Assembly: GCF_027925145.1 (NCBI RefSeq)
Contig: NZ_AP027130.1
Coordinates: forward strand, 2,293,781 to 2,357,780
DNA from: Thermodesulfomicrobium sp. WS
GTDB lineage: Bacteria > Desulfobacterota > Desulfovibrionia > Desulfovibrionales > Desulfomicrobiaceae
DNA length: 64,000 nt
Direction: 5' to 3'
Position numbers and translations under genes: made by a program. Positions 56,193 to 64,000 of the stretch are shown one piece after another (position 1 is the first letter of the stretch; each line of letters begins with the position of its first letter). Under the pieces are notes generated by a model. That model saw only the letters and a program-made list of their open reading frames with translations, searched no databases and was not told where the DNA came from.

Positions 56193-56753
56193 TTACACCA
56201 ACTGGGCCAAAAGTTCCAATGCCGGCGCGTAGCTGGGATCTTGGTCCAAAATATGACGGAGCTGCTCCTCGGCCTCGGCGCTGCGGCCGCACGCCACCAA
56301 ACACCCGGCAAGGGAGTAGCGCACTTCCACCTTGGCGGGATCCACCTCCAGATAGCGCTGCAAGTACTCCACCGCATCGGCCGTGCGGTTCAGGCGATGG
56401 GCGGTCTGTACCAGCCCGAAGAGGGCGAGCAAATTCTCGGGATTGATACCCAAGGCCTTGGAGTACGCCTCGTGCGCCCGCTCCAGGTCTCCTTGCTCCA
56501 TGGCAATCAGCCCAATGCCGGTGAGCGACTTGTCCGAAGAGGTGATGGATTCGGCGCGCTCGTAGAGGTGCAGCGCCCGATCCAACTCACCGCGATGCAC
56601 CGCGATGGTGGCCAGGCCCAGATAGGGATCCGGGTGGATGCCGTTACTGCCGGCGGCCTTGAGGTAATACGACTCTGCCTTGTCGTAATCCCCCATGAAC
56701 AAATAACATTCACCCAATTCCTTGTTGATTTCGTAATCCAGATGGGAACTCAT
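56193..56753 (-). CDS. TPR-repeat protein
   Basis: 186 residues from ATG 56753, chosen for AAGGAGG just upstream. About five TPR units, for example ECYLFMGDYDKAESYYLKAA, RGELDRALHLYERAESIT and NRTADAVEYLQRYLEVDP. No signal peptide or membrane segment, so cytoplasmic. Divergent from the flagellar operon with 166 bases between. Function not evident from sequence. Confidence 0.86.
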   Translation of the reverse strand: MSSHLDYEINKELGECYLFMGDYDKAESYYLKAAGSNGIHPDPYLGLATIAVHRGELDRALHLYERAESITSSDKSLTGIGLIAMEQGDLERAHEAYSKALGINPENLLALFGLVQTAHRLNRTADAVEYLQRYLEVDPAKVEVRYSLAGCLVACGRSAEAEEQLRHILDQDPSYAPALELLAQLV

Positions 56754-56851
56754 GGCATCCTCCTTAGGGAAAAAATGGAATCTTGCCTGAAGAGAAAGCA
56801 AGGGTGATGCCAAAAGCACCGTAACCGAGGATTTGCTTCGCTCCGACAGCC

Positions 56852-56868
56852 TTGGAACACCCATTGCA
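56852..56868 (+). promoter_or_regulatory. Sigma-54 promoter of the flagellar operon
   Basis: TTGGAAC (56852-56858) and TTGCA (56864-56868), with GG and GC separated by exactly 10 bases: a -24/-12 element. Transcription would begin near 56879, about 40 bases before the flgB ATG. Sigma-54 control is common for early basal-body genes. Confidence 0.75.
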
Positions 56869-56919
56869 ATCCCCCGCTCCGAGGCGGCCCATCCACAGCC
56901 GCGCCAAGGAGATGTTCGC

Positions 56920-57327
56920 ATGAAAACACTGTTCCCCCGCCATCTTGAGGTCAGCGCCGCGGTCATGGACCTGCAGCTCGAACGTCAAAATCTCGTCAGT
57001 TCCAATATCGCCAACCTCAACACGCCAGGCTACCAGCCGCGGCGGCTTGAGTTTGAAAAAGCGCTCCAGGCCGCGCTCGACCTGGACGACACCTACCGCC
57101 TGGCCCGCACTCGGACGGGACACGCTCCCAGCCCCTTCCGGCCCGGCGAGATCGGCAGCGTCCTGCGGGAACTCCAGCCCCGCGTGGTGCCTGGGACCGA
57201 TGGCGTCAATTTGGACACGGAAATGGCCCTCATGACCAAAAACGCCCTGTCCTACACGACGTTGGCCACAGTGCTCCAAAAGGGCTACGCAGGCATCCAG
57301 AAAATCATCCAGGAAGGAGGCAAGTAA
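56920..57327 (+). CDS. flgB: Flagellar proximal rod protein FlgB
   Basis: 135 residues from ATG 56920 (AAGGAG upstream). Conserved rod-protein motif RQNLVSSNIANLNTPGYQPRRLEFE near the N-terminus and VNLDTEMALMTKNALSYTTLATVL near the C-terminus. Structural subunit of the flagellar rod in the periplasm, exported by the flagellar apparatus. Its stop overlaps the flgC start by one base. Confidence 0.96.
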   Translation: MKTLFPRHLEVSAAVMDLQLERQNLVSSNIANLNTPGYQPRRLEFEKALQAALDLDDTYRLARTRTGHAPSPFRPGEIGSVLRELQPRVVPGTDGVNLDTEMALMTKNALSYTTLATVLQKGYAGIQKIIQEGGK

Positions 57328-57755
57328 TGGACCTCATTCAAGCCATCGATATCGCGTCCTCCGGCCTCACGGCCCAACGCACCCAATTGGATGTGACGGC
57401 CATGAACCTTGCCAACGCCAAGACCACGCGCACCATGGAGGGCGGCCCCTATCGCCGCAAAGAGCCCATCTTTGCCGAGGCGCCCATGTCGCCCTTTGCC
57501 AGTCTGCTCGACCGCGAACGCAATCTCTCCGGGGTGCGGGTGGAGGAGGTGCGCACCCAGGACCGCCCCTTCCGGCGCGTGTACGAGCCCGGGCACCCGG
57601 ACGCCGACGAGGAAGGATACGTGAACTATCCAGATATCAACGTGATGGAGGAGATGACGGCGATGCTCTCGGCCATGCGCGCCTACGAGGCCAACGTCTC
57701 CACCATCACCACGGCCAAGAACATGTTCGCCAAGGCCCTGGAAATCGGCCGCTAG
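57327..57755 (+). CDS. flgC: Flagellar proximal rod protein FlgC
   Basis: 142 residues. Starts MDLIQAIDIASSGLTAQRTQLDVTA-like, with the FlgC/rod motif MNLANAKTTRT and the C-terminal VNVMEEMTAMLSAMRAYEANVSTI-type helix (here VNYPDINVMEEMTAMLSAMR). Partner of FlgB in the rod. Second gene of the operon. Confidence 0.96.
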   Translation: MDLIQAIDIASSGLTAQRTQLDVTAMNLANAKTTRTMEGGPYRRKEPIFAEAPMSPFASLLDRERNLSGVRVEEVRTQDRPFRRVYEPGHPDADEEGYVNYPDINVMEEMTAMLSAMRAYEANVSTITTAKNMFAKALEIGR

Positions 57756-57765
57756 GAGGTGCCTC

Positions 57766-58089
57766 ATGGCTATTACCCCCGTCGCCCTCAAGGCCTACGC
57801 CCAGGCAGCACAGGCCACTGCTTCCCGAGAAAAGGTCCGCGCTGCGGCTTCCGCCACCGAAACCCAGGCCCGCAGCTTTTCCGAGACCGTCCGCCAGTCC
57901 CTCGCGTCGGTCAACGACCTGCAGCAGGACAAGGCCAAGCTCATCGAAGAATTCGCCTCCGGCAAAAACCAAAATGTGCATGAGCTCATGATCGGACTGC
58001 AAAAAGCGAGTCTCGCCATGGAACTCACCGCTGCGGTGCGCAACAAAGTGATGAACGCCTATCAGGAAGTGATGCGGTTGCAGTTCTAA
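57766..58089 (+). CDS. fliE: Flagellar hook-basal body protein FliE
   Basis: 107 residues. The C-terminal half is the FliE signature: VHELMIGLQKASLAMELTAAV and RNKVMNAYQEVMRLQF. FliE joins the MS ring (FliF) to the rod. AGGAGG precedes the start; 10 bases after flgC. The N-terminal 50 residues are Ala-rich and variable as usual. Confidence 0.95.
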   Translation: MAITPVALKAYAQAAQATASREKVRAAASATETQARSFSETVRQSLASVNDLQQDKAKLIEEFASGKNQNVHELMIGLQKASLAMELTAAVRNKVMNAYQEVMRLQF

Positions 58090-58118
58090 ACAGATAGTTT
58101 GTGACACGGAGCACCACT

Positions 58119-59723
58119 ATGCCGCCGTTTCTTCAGAAATTCTTGGGACAGGTCACGGAATTTTGGGGGACCAAAACCCTGCCGCAGCGCATTACCATCG
58201 CCGGCCTTGTGGCATGTGCATTCTTGGCCTTTGCGATCATGCTCTACTGGCTCAACCACACGGAATACCGTCCCCTCTACAACCAGCTGTACCCCGAGGA
58301 CGCCGCCCAAGTGGTGCAGATGCTCCAAAAAGACAATATCCCCTACAAATTGGAAAACGGTGGCACCACAATCCTTGTGCCCGCGGAAAAAGTGTACGAC
58401 CTGCGCCTCAAGCTTGCCGGAGAGGGGACCTTGCGTGGTCAGGGCATGGGGTTTGAGATCTTCGACGCCAACAAGATCGGACAGACGAGCTTTGTGCAAA
58501 ACATCAACTACCAGCGTGCCCTGCAAGGGGAGCTGGCGCGCACCATCTCCGAGCTCCCGGAGGTGGAAAGCGCCCGGGTGCACTTGGTGCTCCCCTCCAA
58601 AAGCCTGTTCGTGGAAGAGCAAACCCCGCCCTCTGCTGCGGTGATGGTCAAGCTCAAGGGCGGACGCAGCCTCTCTTCCCAGCAGGTCCAGGCGGTGGTG
58701 AACCTCGTGGCTTCCAGCGTCGGAGGACTCACCCAAGAGCACATCACGGTCACGGACAACCGCGGCAAGGTGCTCTTCGAGCCCCAGGCCAAAGACCAGA
58801 CGGGGCTCTCGACCACGCAGTTGGAGTCCCAACGGGCCCTGGAGCGCTCCCTGGAGAGCCGCATCGAGCAATTGGTCACCCCGGTGGTGGGCCAAGGCAA
58901 GGTCATCGCCAAGGTCACGGCGGAGTTGGACTTCAACCGCACCGTGGTGCGCAAGGAGCTTTTTGACCCCAAAAACCAGGTGGTGCGTAGCGAGGTCAAA
59001 AGTGATGAAACCAGCCGCGGAACGGCCAACGCCGCCCAAAGCGGCAATCCTGGTTTTCAAGGAGAAAACAACCTCGGATCCACAGGAACGACCCAGGAAA
59101 CCAGCCGCACCACCTCCACGGTCAACTATGAAATCAACCGGGAAGAACAGGAAATCGTCTCCCAGGCCGGGGCCATCCGCCGCTTGAGCATCGCCGTGCT
59201 CGTCGACGGCACCTCCAGCGTCGGCGCCGATGGCACGCCCCAATTCCAACCCCTGCCCATGGAGCAGATCGAACGCATCCGCAATCTGGCCCAGCGGGCC
59301 GTGGGCTTCGATGCCACCCGCGGAGACGCCATCGAAGTTTCGTCCATTCCGTTCGGCGACGAAACCATGCGGCCGCAGGAAACCTTCCTGGAGATCGCGG
59401 CCAACTACTTCCAGCTCTTGGGCAAACCGCTCCTCAACACCTTGATCATCCTCATCTTCCTGGTTCTCGTGGTCCGGCCCATCGTCCTTGCCCTCATCAA
59501 ACCGAAGGTCAGCGAGGAGGCTGGCGCGGAGGCCATGAGCGCCCTGGGAGCCGCCGAAGAACGCAAAGCCTTGCTCGAAGGCTTGAGCGACGAGGAAATG
59601 GAGGCTATGGAATCGGCCAAACGGATCGAAAACGCCAAGATTCTTGCCCAGCAGCTGGTGGAACAGAACATGGAGCAGGCCCTGATGATCATGCGCCAGT
59701 GGCTGGCCCAAGGAGAGTCCTAA
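58119..59723 (+). CDS. fliF: Flagellar MS-ring protein FliF
   Basis: 534 residues from ATG 58119 (GGAG 8 bases upstream; GTG 58101 is a poorer choice). Membrane segments at about 23-45 and 430-450 enclose the ring-building periplasmic region with YRPLYNQLYPEDAAQVVQML, YQRALQGELARTI and SARVHLVLPSKSLFV. The cytoplasmic C-terminus (about 455-534) is the FliG-binding tail. It is the base on which the flagellum is built. Confidence 0.97.
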   Translation: MPPFLQKFLGQVTEFWGTKTLPQRITIAGLVACAFLAFAIMLYWLNHTEYRPLYNQLYPEDAAQVVQMLQKDNIPYKLENGGTTILVPAEKVYDLRLKLAGEGTLRGQGMGFEIFDANKIGQTSFVQNINYQRALQGELARTISELPEVESARVHLVLPSKSLFVEEQTPPSAAVMVKLKGGRSLSSQQVQAVVNLVASSVGGLTQEHITVTDNRGKVLFEPQAKDQTGLSTTQLESQRALERSLESRIEQLVTPVVGQGKVIAKVTAELDFNRTVVRKELFDPKNQVVRSEVKSDETSRGTANAAQSGNPGFQGENNLGSTGTTQETSRTTSTVNYEINREEQEIVSQAGAIRRLSIAVLVDGTSSVGADGTPQFQPLPMEQIERIRNLAQRAVGFDATRGDAIEVSSIPFGDETMRPQETFLEIAANYFQLLGKPLLNTLIILIFLVLVVRPIVLALIKPKVSEEAGAEAMSALGAAEERKALLEGLSDEEMEAMESAKRIENAKILAQQLVEQNMEQALMIMRQWLAQGES

Positions 59724-59724
59724 G

Positions 59725-60747
59725 ATGCCTCCCGCCCCGGCCAAAACCCAAGCCCGGCTTACCGGACCGCAAAAAACCGCGGTGCTCCTTCTGGCCCTCG
59801 GCGACGCCTTTACCGCCGAAGTCTTCAAGAAGCTGGATCGCCGGGAAATCACCGCCGTATCCAAGGCCATGGCCGAACTGGATACCATTACCAAGGAGCA
59901 GGCCGAGGAAGTCCTCAAGGAGTTCAACCAAGCCATGGTCCTCGGCCAAGAACTCCTCTACGGCGGTCCGGAACAGGTGCGCAAGATGATCACTGCCAAC
60001 CTGGATTCGGACACCGCCCGCTACATCCTCGATGAACTGGACCTGGACACTGGTCCGGTGCCCTTCAAAGAACTCGCCAACGTGAGCCCCAAGATCCTCG
60101 CCCAGATCCTGCGCAACGAACATCCCCAGACCCTGGCCCTGATCCTGGGACATCTACCACCAGACAGCGCCGGCGCCTTGCTCCAGCACCTCGCCCCTGG
60201 GGTGCGGGCGGAGGTGCTCATGCGCCTGGCCAAATTGGAGGCCGTGGCCGAGGAAATGCTCCTGGAGGTGGACCGCGTGCTCCAATCCCAGCTCATCGCC
60301 ATCGGCGGCAGGGAAGGCAAAAAAATGGGCGGCGTGGGTGCTGTGGCCGAGATCCTCAACGCCATCGATCGCACCACCAGCGACGAGATCATGGCGGACA
60401 TCGAGGAAGAAAGCGCCCAACTGGCCGAGGACATCAAGCAGCTCATGTTCGTCTTCGAGGACATCCTCAAGCTGGACGACCGGGCCGTGCGGGAGATCCT
60501 CAAGGAGATCAGCAACGAGGACCTCACCTTGGCCCTCAAGACCGCCCCGCCCGAACTCCAGGAAAAGTTCTTCAAGAACCTCTCCGAGCGTGCGGGCAAT
60601 ATGATCCGCGAGGACTTGGAGATCATGGGACCGGTGAAGCTCTCCGAAGTGGAGGCGGCGCAGCAGAATATCGTCAAGACCGTCCGCCGCCTGGAAGGCG
60701 AAGGCCGCATCGTCATTGCCGGCAGCGGAGGCGACGTCCTTGTCTAG
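59725..60747 (+). CDS. fliG: Flagellar motor switch protein FliG
   Basis: 340 residues. Three armadillo-like parts: N (LTGPQKTAVLLLALGDAFTAEVF), middle with NEHPQTLALILGHLPP (the EHPQ motif), and C with torque-helix charges in DILKLDDRAVREILKEISNEDLTLAL. The last segment has RAGNMIREDLEIMGPVKLSEVE. It binds FliF and interacts with the stator. One base after fliF. Confidence 0.97.
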   Translation: MPPAPAKTQARLTGPQKTAVLLLALGDAFTAEVFKKLDRREITAVSKAMAELDTITKEQAEEVLKEFNQAMVLGQELLYGGPEQVRKMITANLDSDTARYILDELDLDTGPVPFKELANVSPKILAQILRNEHPQTLALILGHLPPDSAGALLQHLAPGVRAEVLMRLAKLEAVAEEMLLEVDRVLQSQLIAIGGREGKKMGGVGAVAEILNAIDRTTSDEIMADIEEESAQLAEDIKQLMFVFEDILKLDDRAVREILKEISNEDLTLALKTAPPELQEKFFKNLSERAGNMIREDLEIMGPVKLSEVEAAQQNIVKTVRRLEGEGRIVIAGSGGDVLV

Positions 60748-61423
60748 GCCGCGCATCCTTCACGGCCGCCTGGGCGATGCCACGGCGTTTGCCACCCGTT
60801 CCCGCCATGCCGGGGCATGGGATGAAGACACTCGGACGCGCTATCTCGATGACGTGCGCGCCCGCGCCGAGGAAATGGCCAAGGCCATCTTGGCCGAGGC
60901 CATGGCTGAAGCCCAGAAAATCCGCGAGCAGGCGCAGGCCCAAGGTCTGGAAGAAGGCCGCGCCCAGGCCGAGGCCAAGCGGCAGGAAGAGCTGGCACGA
61001 CTGGCGGCACTCACCACAGCCCTGCATGCCGAGCTGCGCGCCCACGCCCAGGAGGAATCCACCCGACGCGACGCCCTGCTGCGCCAGCTCTTGATCCTGG
61101 CGGTGGAGAAGGCCACGGGCCTTCTGCTGCAGGCAGAGCGCCAAGAAGCCCTGTGGGCCCTCTTTGCCGAGGCCCAGGCCAAACTCCTGGATGAAGGGCC
61201 GATGACCGTCTTCGTCCATCCAGAAGACGCTCCGCTCATGGAAGAACTCCTGACGCACAGCTCGCTTTCCCAAGAGGGCCGCGGCGTGCGCGTGCGCGCC
61301 GACGCCGCCATCTCCCAGGGCGGGGTGCGCATCGAATCGAGGAGCACCGTCGTGGACAACACCGTGGACGAACGCCTGCGCCAGGTGCTCGATATCCTTA
61401 CGCAGCTCATCGACCATGATTGA
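60740..61423 (+). CDS. fliH: Flagellar assembly protein FliH
   Basis: 227 residues from TTG 60740, chosen for GGAGG placed 8 bases before it; it overlaps the fliG stop by 8 bases. Long Ala/Glu/Gln coiled coil (about 40-115, AEAMAEAQKIREQAQAQG, LEEGRAQAEA) with the GxxxG-like pattern of FliH, then a domain with TVFVHPEDAPLMEELL and DAAISQGGVRIES. It is the peripheral stalk regulator of FliI. The TTG start keeps translation low and coupled to fliG. Confidence 0.88.
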   Translation: MSRPRILHGRLGDATAFATRSRHAGAWDEDTRTRYLDDVRARAEEMAKAILAEAMAEAQKIREQAQAQGLEEGRAQAEAKRQEELARLAALTTALHAELRAHAQEESTRRDALLRQLLILAVEKATGLLLQAERQEALWALFAEAQAKLLDEGPMTVFVHPEDAPLMEELLTHSSLSQEGRGVRVRADAAISQGGVRIESRSTVVDNTVDERLRQVLDILTQLIDHD

Positions 61424-62747
61424 CCTGCAAGCTGGCCTCCAGCTCTTGGAACGCCTGGAGCCGATCCATGTCTACGGCACCGTGACCAAGGTGGTGGGGC
61501 TCATTGCCGAGGCCCGAGGGCTCGAAGTCCCGCTGGGAGCGGTATGCCACGTGCTCACCGAAGGCGCTCCTCCCCTCCCTGTGGAGGCGGTGGGCTTTCG
61601 CGACGGCAGCATCCTTTTCATGCCCTACGGCGATCTGCGCGGCATCCGCCCGGGCAGTCGGGTGCGCGCCACCGCCACCCCCCCCATCTTTCCCGTGGGA
61701 CACCGCTATCTGGGGCACGCCATCGACGCCTTCGGGACTCCGCTAACGCCCGGGGTGCACATCACCCCGGCCCGCTTTCGTCCCCTCTATGCCGATCCGC
61801 CCAACCCGCTGACACGCCCCCGCATCCAAGAGCCGCTCGACGTCGGCGTGCGGGCCATCAACGCCCTGCTCACCCTCGGCAAAGGGCAGCGGGTGGGCAT
61901 CATGGCCGGGTCCGGGGTCGGCAAGAGCACCCTCATGGGCATGATGGCGCGGCGCACCTCGGCGGACGTCAACGTCATCGCCCTTGTGGGAGAACGCGGT
62001 CGCGAGGTGGTGGAATTCATGGAAAAAGATCTCGGCCCCGAGGGCATGGCCCGCTCGGTGGTGCTCGTGGCCACCTCGGACCAAAGCCCGCTTTTGCGCC
62101 TGCGTCTGGCCTACGCCGCCACTACCATGGCGGAGTTTTTCCGCGACGAAGGCATGGACGTCCTGCTCATGATGGATTCCGTCACCCGCTTTGCCATGGC
62201 GGCCCGGGAGATCGGCCTTGCCGCCGGCGAGCCGCCCACCACCCGCGGCTACACCCCCACGGTATTCTCGCATCTGCCCCGCCTGCTGGAACGCGCCGGG
62301 CGGGCACCGCAGGGGAGCATCACCGGGATCTATACGGTGCTCGTGGAAGGCGACGACTTCAACGAACCCGTGGCCGACGCCACTCGGTCCATCCTCGACG
62401 GACACATCGTACTCACGCGCGATCTGGCCGATCAGGGTCATTTTCCCGCCATCGACGTACTCAAAAGCGTCAGCCGCCTGGCAGGCGACGTCACCCCGCC
62501 TGAAGTCCGCCGTGCCGCCCGCGACATCCTCGCGGTGCTCGCCACCTACACCCGCGTGGAAGACATGGTGAACATCGGCGCCTACCAAAAAGGCACGACG
62601 CCCGAGATTGACCGTGCCCTCAACCTCATTGATCCCATCCGCAAATTCCTGCGCCAGGACGTATCCGAGGAAGCCCCCCTTGCGCAGAGTTTCGACGCCC
62701 TCCTCGCCCTCGCCCGTCTTGACTCGTCCGCATCAGCCCTTACCTGA
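61416..62747 (+). CDS. fliI: Flagellum-specific ATPase FliI
   Basis: 443 residues. N-terminal beta barrel, then an F1-like ATPase core with Walker [17 protein letters not shown] (near 165), Walker [27 protein letters not shown] and the export-ATPase C-terminal helices. It unfolds and drives flagellar proteins into the export gate. Overlaps fliH by 8 bases. The usual next gene, fliJ, is not present; htpX follows after 56 bases. Confidence 0.97.
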   Translation: MIDLQAGLQLLERLEPIHVYGTVTKVVGLIAEARGLEVPLGAVCHVLTEGAPPLPVEAVGFRDGSILFMPYGDLRGIRPGSRVRATATPPIFPVGHRYLGHAIDAFGTPLTPGVHITPARFRPLYADPPNPLTRPRIQEPLDVGVRAINALLTLGKGQRVGIMAGSGVGKSTLMGMMARRTSADVNVIALVGERGREVVEFMEKDLGPEGMARSVVLVATSDQSPLLRLRLAYAATTMAEFFRDEGMDVLLMMDSVTRFAMAAREIGLAAGEPPTTRGYTPTVFSHLPRLLERAGRAPQGSITGIYTVLVEGDDFNEPVADATRSILDGHIVLTRDLADQGHFPAIDVLKSVSRLAGDVTPPEVRRAARDILAVLATYTRVEDMVNIGAYQKGTTPEIDRALNLIDPIRKFLRQDVSEEAPLAQSFDALLALARLDSSASALT

Positions 62748-62803
62748 AGACTTCGCCGATCTGGCAAAGCGCCCCCTATTTCCAAACCATAAGGAGACGG
62801 TGC

Positions 62804-63649
62804 ATGAATCAGCTCAAGACCACCATCTTTCTCGCCCTGCTCACCGCCCTGCTCGTCTTTCTCGGCGGCGCCATGGGAGGGAAGACGGGCATGGTGATGG
62901 CCCTGGGCCTTGCGGGAATCATGAATTTCCTCGCGTATTGGTATTCAGATAAAATCGTCCTTGCCATGTATGGCGCCCAGGAAGTGGGGCCTGCCGAGGC
63001 GCCGGTGCTCTATGGCATCGTCCAGGAACTGGCCCAACGGGCGGGCATCCCCATGCCGCGGGTGTACATCATCCCCACGGAAAGCCCCAACGCCTTTGCC
63101 ACGGGACGAAGCCCCAAGCACGCGGCAGTCGCCGCCACCCAAGGCATTCTGCGGATCCTCAACCGCGATGAACTCATGGGCGTCATGGCCCACGAACTCG
63201 GGCACGTCATCCACCGCGACACCCTCATCGCCACCATCGCCGCCACCATCGCCGGCGCCATCAGCATGCTCGCCAATTGGCTGCAATGGGCGGTGCTCTT
63301 CGGCATGGGCCGCGGCGACGACGAAGAAGGACCGGGTCTGGCCGGCGGGCTCATCATGGCCATCATCGCCCCCATCGCCGCCACCTTGGTGCAAATGGCC
63401 GTCTCCCGTTCCCGGGAATTCCTTGCCGACGAGGCCGGCGCCCAGCTTTCCGGAAAGCCCCTTGCCCTTGCCTCGGCGCTGGGAAAACTCCAGCAGGCGG
63501 CCCATATGATGCCCATGGATGCCAACCCGGCAACATCCCACCTCTTTATCGTCAATCCCCTTTCTGGCAGCAACGTGCTTGCCCTGTTCTCCACCCACCC
63601 GCCGGTAGAAGAGCGCATCGCCCGCCTCAAGGCCATGGCGGGCCGCTAG
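62804..63649 (+). CDS. htpX: Membrane zinc protease HtpX
   Basis: 281 residues. Membrane segments near 8-25 and 30-50, then the M48 active site [10 protein letters not shown] (HEXXH, His near 130-134) and later Glu ligand in [14 protein letters not shown]-terminal [24 protein letters not shown] is typical of HtpX. It degrades damaged inner-membrane proteins. AAGGAG precedes the start. Probably a separate unit or read-through from the flagellar operon; closed by the terminator at 63674-63708. Confidence 0.96.
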   Translation: MNQLKTTIFLALLTALLVFLGGAMGGKTGMVMALGLAGIMNFLAYWYSDKIVLAMYGAQEVGPAEAPVLYGIVQELAQRAGIPMPRVYIIPTESPNAFATGRSPKHAAVAATQGILRILNRDELMGVMAHELGHVIHRDTLIATIAATIAGAISMLANWLQWAVLFGMGRGDDEEGPGLAGGLIMAIIAPIAATLVQMAVSRSREFLADEAGAQLSGKPLALASALGKLQQAAHMMPMDANPATSHLFIVNPLSGSNVLALFSTHPPVEERIARLKAMAGR

Positions 63650-63673
63650 GGGGAGTTTTCTTGAAGGCATGGG

Positions 63674-63708
63674 CGCCCGGTTCTTCCGGGCGTTTTTTTT
63701 TTTTTTTT
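63674..63708 (+). terminator. Intrinsic terminator after htpX with 16 T
   Basis: CGCCCGG (63674-63680), loop TTCTT, CCGGGCG (63686-63692), then 16 T (63693-63708). The T run is immediately followed by 11 G (63709-63719), an unusual composite tract. Confidence 0.93.
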
Positions 63709-63865
63709 GGGGGGGGGGGAAATTCAGGCCATCCCCGTGGGGAGGATTCCGGGAAAGCGGGTGCATGTCTGACGCGGCGTGCGCGGCGCGGCCCAGGGCA
63801 ACAGGAGGATCTCCTTGCGGACGCATTGCGTGGAACCAGAGACTTCGGGCTCCCGCTGAGAGGGT

Positions 63866-64000
63866 GTCGCCTCCACGCGGGGCGTGGATTGAAACGCAAG
63901 CCCGATGCCGGCCGGATCATCTCCTGGGGGCGTCGCCCCCCAGGCGGGGGCGTGGATTGCAACGCGGCCTATCCGCTGCTGGAAAGCGGGCTGTGTTTTG
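63866..64000 (+). CRISPR. Edge of a type I-C-like CRISPR array (two variant repeats)
   Basis: Repeat 1 (63866-63895, 30 bases) and repeat 2 (63932-63963, 32 bases) share GTCGCC at the 5' end, a GC stem, GGCGTGGATTG and end GAAAC or GCAAC. This is the type I-C pattern, with the palindromic CCCC...GGGG core. They enclose a 36-base spacer (63896-63931); a second spacer of at least 37 bases runs to the window edge. Both repeats deviate from the usual consensus: repeat 1 lacks two bases, repeat 2 has two substitutions. No cas genes are in the window. Confidence 0.75.

Larger units (their letters stand above)
63650..64000 (+). other. Gene-free right end: terminator, unassigned leader-like stretch, CRISPR edge
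   Basis: 351 bases with no supported gene. 63674-63708 is the htpX terminator. 63720-63865 is a GC-rich stretch with a small inverted repeat (AGGAG-GAT-CTCCT, near 63803-63815) and no open reading frame I can support; it could be the CRISPR leader. 63866-64000 holds the CRISPR repeats. Confidence 0.6.

Noticed and set aside
58101..58118. GTG start for fliF
   Set aside because: It would leave the GGAG ribosome site inside the coding sequence; ATG 58119 is well placed.
63801..63865. Possible third, older CRISPR repeat (GCGTGGAACC)
   Set aside because: Only about 6-7 bases match and the spacing to the next repeat does not fit the 66-base period.

Overview
The window looks like a chromosomal segment of a GC-rich, flagellated, anaerobic deltaproteobacterium, most probably a Desulfovibrio or Desulfomicrobium relative (Desulfobacterota). 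This is inferred from gene content, not from a marker gene: a phenylacetate-CoA ligase paired with a tandem-ACT protein, a stand-alone IMP cyclohydrolase, a TRAP transporter, an ADP-forming acyl-CoA synthetase, a double-cubane-type anaerobic reductase with its activase, and a chemotaxis operon containing a HEAT-repeat gene. Genes are densely packed and many start and stop codons overlap.

Layout. (1) 1-7851, minus strand: a six-gene signalling operon (PilZ protein, PstS-like membrane-anchored protein, response regulator, large hybrid kinase with three HPt domains, second response regulator, GAF-GspE ATPase cut by the left edge). (2) 7968-13311: a 32-residue membrane protein, csaA, rsfS, paaK plus ACT protein, a GntR regulator with an FMN-dependent alpha-hydroxyacid dehydrogenase, and a PilZ protein. 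(3) 13469-27935, plus strand: beta-carbonic anhydrase translationally coupled to an MSHA-type type IV pilus locus. It holds four prepilin-like proteins (one carrying an L-type-lectin-like domain, one carrying a beta-helix repeat and a frameshift), MshM/E/G/L-like machinery and the likely major pilin. (4) 28158-37765: a chemotaxis operon (cheB, HEAT protein, cheR, PilZ, ParA-like ATPase, CheW, CheY, CheA) ending in a pseudouridine synthase. (5) 37770-38070, minus strand: tRNA-Ser(GGA) followed by the small SRP RNA and a terminator. (6) 38045-44492, minus: TRAP transporter, PEP-synthase-like protein and a phosphatase fusion. (7) 44649-51710, plus: flavoprotein, diguanylate cyclase, chemoreceptor, ADP-forming CoA ligase. 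(8) 51665-56753, minus: activase, double-cubane reductase, hflX, purH, TPR protein. (9) 56920-63649, plus: flagellar basal-body operon flgBC-fliEFGHI behind a sigma-54 promoter, then htpX. (10) 63674-64000: a terminator with a T16G11 tract and the edge of a type I-C-like CRISPR array.

Common theme: surface motility and attachment. Three PilZ proteins and one GGDEF protein (c-di-GMP), a pilus locus, a complete chemotaxis set, a chemoreceptor and a flagellar operon lie within 64 kb. The least conventional parts are the carbonic-anhydrase-coupled pilus with its lectin and beta-helix pilins, the triple-HPt kinase wired to a GspE-type ATPase, the alpha-hydroxyacid dehydrogenase with a CX2CX2CX4C N-terminus, the double-cubane reductase operon, and hflX apparently starting at ATC.
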